From NCBI GenBank assembly GCA_026874595.1, contig CM049317.1, forward strand, positions 32,290,901-32,354,900: a stretch of DNA of 64,000 nt. The letters are read 5' to 3'. Source of the DNA: Sipunculus nudus (taxonomy: Eukaryota; Annelida; Sipuncula; Golfingiida; Sipunculidae). The stretch's first letter is position 1. Every line of letters begins with the position of its first letter. The position numbers and the translations under genes were made by a program. The notes under the pieces are model-generated. The model was not told where the DNA came from. It saw only the letters and a program-made list of their open reading frames with translations, and made no database searches. Below are positions 58,606 to 64,000 of the stretch, one piece after another.

Positions 58606-58907
58606 CCAACTACGGTACACGGATAAAAAAGTAAACGCTTCCGCGTAAATGTAAAGAGGAATATTTGGTATTTCGAGTATAAAGATCGTATTTTTAAATG
58701 CAGCGAAGTGTGTACAGCTTTATCAAGGTCAGCGTTTACAGAATCATTTTTAAATGTTGTAAAGAATATCGGACTGAACAAATTTCCCTCGAGTGCATGT
58801 TTGTACCAATATTTAAGTGCATTGTGCATCATGTAGTACAAAATATTCGGTGAATTTACATAATTGTATTAGGATCTGTGGCTTTTAGGACTGTAAATTG
58901 AACAAAA

Positions 58908-59152
58908 TATTCCTTCCTTCCTTCATTCATTCATTCATTCATTTATTCATTCATTTCTTAATTTATTCATGCATTCATTCGTGCATTCATTCATCCATTC
59001 CCTCACTACTTCTTTTGTTCATTCATATTTTCACGCGTGCGTTCATTCATTCATTCATTTATTCATTCATTTTTTTGTTCGTTCATTTATTCTCTCATTC
59101 CTTGATTAATTCCTTCACTTATTTATTCATCCATTCATTTATTCATTCAATC
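58908..59152. repeat. (ATTC)n degenerate tetranucleotide repeat
   Basis: CATT/TTCATTCA units for about 245 bases with substitutions. Confidence 0.95.
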
Positions 59153-59596
59153 GGGCGTATCGACATTATTTGCAGCACCACCTGGATTAACTGAAGTAAC
59201 AACTTACAAATATCCCGACTAAGTTCAAGTAAAGCTTAGTATTTAGTGAAGACTATAGCTGCAGAATAAACGTTCATTCCTGCATACCCGGACGTTGGCT
59301 GAGGGTCATGAAAGCAATAAACAGGTCTTCAAGTTATGTATGTGTACAGAGCTGTGTGACAGGGAACTGTTGTGTAGTGACATTCAGACCGGCTATTTAA
59401 TAGTCACGTTTTGTCAGTTTACATTCGGGTTAGAGATCTCTTTTTCAGTGCAGACCATTGGAGCTCACGATCGCTTATTTGATTGCCGTGACCAAAACAA
59501 ACTCCTCAATTAGCGTACTCCAAACGTACATCTGTTACTATGGTTTGAAGTGGAAACTTTGTGGTTACACATATGTCATAATGCACGCAAACAATG

Positions 59597-59900
59597 TGGG
59601 TGTCGGTCCAGTCGGGTGGCTATCCCAGAATATTTCGCTGGAATCCGGGATTTATTGAATTGACAATAGAAGTCTTGCTATCACATCCTGTTCCGCTGCA
59701 AGGGCAGGGAGATCGAGAGAGAAAGAGAGAGAGAGAGAGAAGCCTGAACGCGAGGGTAACAGAGGGGATGTAATGTGCGTGTCGGTCCCATCGGGCAGCT
59801 ATCCTAGAATATGTTGCTGGAAGTTATTTTATTGACGATAGGAAGTCTTGCACGGTCTCACATCCTGTTCCGCCGCAAGGGCAGGAAAGGGGGGGGGGGG
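59597..59900 (+). repeat. Two-copy 170-bp tandem duplication
   Basis: Copies at about 59597-59720 and 59770-59890 share GTGTCGGTCC, TCGGG.GGCTATCC.AGAATAT, ATAG.AAGTCTTGC and CACATCCTGTTCCGC.GCAAGG. The first is followed by a GA tract, the second by a G22 run. Confidence 0.85.
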
Positions 59901-60095
59901 GGGGGGGAGGGGGTAAGAGAGAGTGTATCCTGCCATGGTATTTACAATTTTCAAAATGTAGGCATTAATGGCGCAATGTGGGGTAGATCAAACAGCAAAA
60001 TAACTATGTATTCCTTATTTAACGTATAAAGTTCTTTTTATTTATTTTTAAGGGGGAAAAATACATACCCAGTATATCCAAACCTGTGTATATCT

Positions 60096-60350
60096 ATGGG
60101 GAACAACTATACCAGTTTCGAGGATGAAACATTCACTCAAGCTGTCGAGGTATTTGAACAATGTATGGGCACATCGGAACAATTTAAATTAAACACCTCA
60201 GATAACTTGCTTTTCAGAATGCTTATTCTTGATAAATTACAATTCAGATTTGTTGGTTATGCAAAAAGTTTGAGTATTAGATTGCCCTCCAAAAACATAA
60301 CATTTATCACAATTATTACAACTGGAAAACATTCTAACTTCCCAAGATAA
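60096..60350 (+). CDS. 84-codon ORF, possible small gene or first exon
   Basis: ATG opens MGNNYTSFEDETFTQAVEVF, continuing EQCMGTSEQFKLNTSDN and LLFRMLILDKLQFRFVGYAK, and stops at 60348-60350. The beginning is acidic and protein-like. A GAG|GTATTT donor after codon 18 (60149/60150) means only the first 54 bases may be coding. No family recognised. Confidence 0.3.
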   Translation: MGNNYTSFEDETFTQAVEVFEQCMGTSEQFKLNTSDNLLFRMLILDKLQFRFVGYAKSLSIRLPSKNITFITIITTGKHSNFPR

Positions 60351-60359
60351 CGGCAAAAT

Positions 60360-61018
60360 GGAGATTAAAAGGGTGACCCGTTAATATAAAGTAAAAATAA
60401 AAATATGAAAGGTGTCGTAGAACTAACTGAAAACGAACGAAGTACAAAAGTAATAAAGTTACATGTAATTTCAAATATAAGATAATCTGTACAGTATTAA
60501 AATCGGTTTCTTCGTGTATCTTGGCATTTTAATTAAAATTTAATGTAAATAAATATTAAATTCAATATCATTTTTATATGTTAATCACCAATCGATTAGC
60601 ATAACTGTCTGTATATTTCATAAATTGTTTACACATCGTATACATGATGAATTATGACTGACGGAGAACATAACACAGTCTAATATTTTATCCTCATTAT
60701 ACGTTAGCTTCAATCACATCTTCACTCATGATTTTTCCCTTGCTATGCTTCTTTTCACGACACATTCACTTGTGATACACTCATGATTTTAGCCGACTTC
60801 ACTCGTGCGGAACAAGACCCCTTTTATTAGGTATGGCCGTGAAGTCTCTTTGCTAACTAGGTCTTGCGTAACACAAATTCACCTGAGCGAACAATGTTTG
60901 TGAACAAACTAGTGAAGGGATAAAATACTTTGACTTTTATTACAAGTCGGACATATTACATCTCGGGCAAAGGTGAAATTGATGTCGTTGAACCGACATG
61001 GCTATACACACACACACA

Positions 61019-61060
<42 letters not shown>

Positions 61061-62400
61061 TATGGCTGCAAAATATTAATACGTTTATGATACAAGGTTT
61101 CCTGCAATCTTTAGATATTAATCATGACAAAAGTATCTGTAAAATAAAAAAAAAATCAATAAGCGCGCTTTGCAGCAACACAGAACACTGATAAAGGGAT
61201 CCATATTTTGAAAAAGGGGAAGGGGGTCAAAACCAGGAACACTGATAAGATATAACCTAAAAACAGTCCTCGTGTCCGAAAAAGGGGGGGGGGGCTTAGG
61301 TTTGAATCTCTTAAAATGCTGCGACGGCCTTAAAGGGTTGGGTCCATTTTTATTTCTCCCTAAAAGTAAGGTTTCTGCCAGTATTTCGCTCTTAAATCGT
61401 TTGCTCTCTTTGACAAATGGTAATTAACTTGAACAAGACACGATCAGTGACGCAAAGAAAAAGTAACATATATAAAGCGCGCACGCACTCTAGTACCTGT
61501 CGCTCTGAACTAAAAAAAAATCAAGCCCTTTACCTGTGTTTCATTATTACTTCTTACCTCTTAGTGTAAAGCACAAGGTCGGAGCTGTGGTCGCGCAGTC
61601 TTGTTTTGGTAAGTATTCTCTCGTGTAGATGGAGGAGAAAAAAGCAGCGGCATCAATATTTTCTTCAAGGGTGGGGGGTGACTTTGCATACGCATAAATA
61701 TATATATATATATATATATACCTTTTTCAGCTCTGAATGACATATTCAACTCTATATATATATATATATATATACATACATACATACATACATATATATG
61801 ATATTATTATTATATATATATACCTGATCATGTTTCAAATAATTATGTTTTAGAAAATAAGTTATTTTGTGAATTCTAAGCAAGTTTTAGATATAACATT
61901 TTTAGTAAATGGATCCAAAGTCTTTAACTCTATTTATTAATATATTCCAATTACAATATTATAATATTGTTCCCTGAAAAGTGGGGGGGGGATGATTGCA
62001 TGGGCCCACCCTTGCCAAAAAGTGTGGGTATATATACCCCCCCCCCCCTATATTGACGCCGCTGGAAAAACGACTGGCTAGCGCAGCGGGAAGCCTGTTT
62101 ATGCAAGCAAGTGTGATTCAGCGGGACTTTTAATCACGTCGAAACTGACTGTCCCCGCTTTGTAAGCTTATGTACGCTATAAATTCAATTTAATCAGTGT
62201 AATCATGGATTAAATACGAGGTTACATTTGTAACTTGAACGTACGACAGATTCAAAGACACTCGCGAAACCTTTATCAATGTAACTCCCCCCATATCATG
62301 GGCGCGGCGGTTAATTCAAGATCCAGTCTGAATGCAAACTGTGCCGAATGCAGCAATTTCTCATCTCAGTGTTCAATATATACTTATTTTACATGGATCG
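60360..62400. other. Repeat-rich non-coding DNA
   Basis: Holds (TC)n at 61021-61056 and AT runs at 61699-61720 and 61754-61800, with small G-runs at 61281 and 61985. No gene seen. Confidence 0.45.
61981..62052. repeat. Poly-G ... poly-C hairpin repeat, copy 2
   Basis: G10, GATGATTGCATGGGCCCACC, then GGTATATATAC and C12; same design as 41508-41580. Confidence 0.7.
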
Positions 62401-62406
62401 TACAAA

Positions 62407-62600
62407 CAGTTATTATAACTAATCGCGGCACTCTCCATGGCTCAGATTTTGGCGTTCGCTAGACTGTATAGCTGTAGGATACCGGAGACCCGGAGAAAAC
62501 CACTAACTTCAATCCACTCTCACTGTCACGCCGGGGATCGAACTCGGAACGCCAGCGGAGAGAGCCGAGCGTTTTACCCCTCGACTGTCAAGGCCCCCAG
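62407..62600 (-). mobile_element. tRNA-derived SINE-like element, family 1, copy 2
   Basis: On the minus strand a tRNA-like head (CGCTCGGCTCTCTCCGC) and T-arm (CCGAG, TTCGATC, CCCGG; 62547-62531) precede GTGGTTTTCTCCGGG, TCTCCGG and a GCCATGGAGAGT end, as at 34757-34940. Confidence 0.6.
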
Positions 62601-63086
62601 GCGTGTTGTGTTCTCATGTTCCAGCAATAACTTTAATGCAACATAATAAATAAAAGCCACATTAATAGACGGCAATGGAAAGCATCATGCCAGTGCACAG
62701 ACAGCCGTGTTGAATGAATAAGCGGGTCAGGCTGGACGCTGGGGGCGCTTGTTGTATGCCTGCAGTTTTTTCAGACAGGCAGTCATTCACTATTCCTGTA
62801 TACTAGTGAGTATCAATATCAGCGATATCCCTTACTTGGGGCCAGCACTGAAAACCACAATGCGTACCATACTGTATCCTGAAAGGAGGGCTATAGTGAT
62901 ATAGCTCTTCTCATGTAAAAAAATTAGGCTGACTTTTGAGCCTTCCATGATTGTCTTTGTGTCCGCCATGCTTAATAAAATGGCATACATTTGACATGCC
63001 TCGCGATCACAGACGGTCGAGCATTTTATTCACTGCATTTTTCCCCTTCACATATAATTAAAATGTAATTAGTTGACCTGAAAGGA

Positions 63087-63088
<2 letters not shown>

Positions 63089-63172
<84 letters not shown>
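63089..63172. repeat. (AT)n microsatellite
   Basis: Pure AT run of 84 bases, the longest dinucleotide run here. Confidence 0.97.
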
Positions 63173-63177
<5 letters not shown>

Positions 63178-63258
63178 TACCTTTATGCCCTTGGCGAATG
63201 GAAAACAACCTGAAAAGCGATAGTGTGACTATATTACTCTGTAATAGGCACGGTGTTA

Positions 63259-63411
63259 CGAAGAGAAATTTCCCAGGGGAAAATACTTGGCCGATCCGGG
63301 ATTCGAACCCATAATGGTGGTGCACAAGTACTGCGTACCAACTGCTTCGCTAGAAAATCAAGCTTCACTATCGAGAAAGTTCGGTGCGCTTTTATGTCAC
63401 CCCGTAAAACA
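63259..63411 (-). mobile_element. tRNA-derived SINE-like element, family 2, unit 1
   Basis: On the minus strand CTAGCGAAGCAGTTGGTACG fits a tRNA A-box region and GGGTTCGAATCCC a B-box. It is followed by GGATCGGCC and a body shared with unit 2 at 63539-63680. Confidence 0.65.
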
Positions 63412-63538
63412 CCCCCTCTTAAGAGCGTTCTGCTATCAGAAGAAGACTAATTGTACCAGGAGTCACACTTTGGTGAGCTTATTCCCTGGGCCTCAAAGTT
63501 TACCATCGCATTGGACGAGCCCCCATTTGTTACAAAGA

Positions 63539-63680
63539 CAAATTAGTCAATGGAAAACATTGGGCCGATCCCAGATTCGAACTCATGTTGGTGGCGCACA
63601 TGTCAGGCGTTCCAACCGCTTCGCTAGAAAAGCAAGCTTCTAGACAGTTTGGTCCGCTTTTATGTCACTACGTAACAATG
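63539..63680 (-). mobile_element. tRNA-derived SINE-like element, family 2, unit 2
   Basis: Same order as unit 1: CTAGCGAAGCGGTTGGAACG (A-box type), GAGTTCGAATCTGGGATC (B-box type), about 280 bp away in the same orientation. Flanking GCTTTTATGTCAC.CCGTAA is also shared. Confidence 0.65.
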
Positions 63681-63789
63681 GCAATAGGACAGGACCCTGA
63701 GTTTCGTTACTTTATTTGAACAATATTAAACAACTGCCTCCGACCAGCAAGATTCTGTGCAAAAAAATATCATACATTAAATCAGCTAT

Positions 63790-63945
63790 ATCGATACCTT
63801 GGATATCGGCACCTCCTATACCAATTCTTTTAGGATATCAGCACCTTCATTGTCGATACCTCGGATATCAGCTCATTCTATATCCGTACCATGGATATCA
63901 GCCCTTGATATTTCCTCATCCCGTATATTCGTACCTCGTAAGTGG
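63790..63945 (+). repeat. About 31-bp tandem repeat, four units
   Basis: GATACCTYGGATATCRGC, with CTATA-like ends, repeats up to near the window edge; each unit carries a GATATC palindrome. Confidence 0.8.
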
Positions 63946-64000
63946 TACTGCTTTTAGATGGTGCGGCATTCTGAAGTCCGTCAGTCCTTGTCCTTGTTCC

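Noticed and set aside
58898-59194. 98-codon ORF rich in Phe-Ile-His-Ser
   Set aside because: Translation of the ATTC tetranucleotide repeat.
1-64000. Bacterial or phage-type system (operons, defence islands)
   Set aside because: No ORF above about 145 codons, no ribosome-binding sites in front of gene strings, and pervasive eukaryotic repeats.

Overview
The window looks like nuclear DNA of an animal, most likely a mollusc or another lophotrochozoan. It is AT-rich, has no long open reading frames, and is full of (AT)n microsatellites, poly-C/poly-G runs, tandem minisatellites and short interspersed repeats. The few coding-like pieces are small exons bounded by GT and AG splice signals. There are no bacterial operons, rRNA genes, intact tRNA genes or CRISPR arrays. 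The taxon call is an inference from repeat style (GACGGACGG-type repeats, tRNA-like SINE heads, a LINE relic); no gene settles it.

Layout. 0-6 kb: a possible terminal exon with 3' UTR, a MITE, a broken TIR-domain-like exon, and a TATA promoter followed by a small multi-exon gene model (4.1-5.6 kb). 6-11 kb: mostly repeats, with a signal-peptide-like first exon at 9.5 kb. 11.4-21.1 kb: a recent segmental duplication in two long copies and one short copy, carrying coding-like DNA on both strands and an array of a 15-bp motif; a coding-like minus segment lies between the two long copies. 21.4-23.1 kb: two candidate terminal exons. 26.4-28.5 kb: an element with 150-bp inverted repeats and a dead LINE reverse transcriptase. 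29.2-31.7 kb: a 16/32-bp minisatellite split by an LTR-like insertion with a clean 5-bp target duplication. 34-41 kb: SINE-like repeat, microsatellites, a TTAA-flanked MITE and a Ser/Thr-rich exon. 42.9-43.4 kb: a cysteine-containing terminal exon, then a tiny first exon. 46.7-48.2 kb: second copies of both MITE families around minus-strand coding remnants, one with a GPCR-like NPxxY segment. 49.7 kb: a perfect NRF1 site before a short first exon. 50-57 kb: a purine tract, a large palindrome, a 183-bp repeat packed with p53-type half-sites and a 41-bp minisatellite. 57-64 kb: more simple and tandem repeats, a small open reading frame and two SINE-like families.

No complete gene can be named. 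The strongest results are structural: the duplication, the LTR-like insertion, the two inverted-repeat MITE families, the long-inverted-repeat element, the LINE relic, and the palindromic and p53-like repeats. Exon calls rest on reading frame, composition and splice signals seen by eye, and are given low to moderate confidence.
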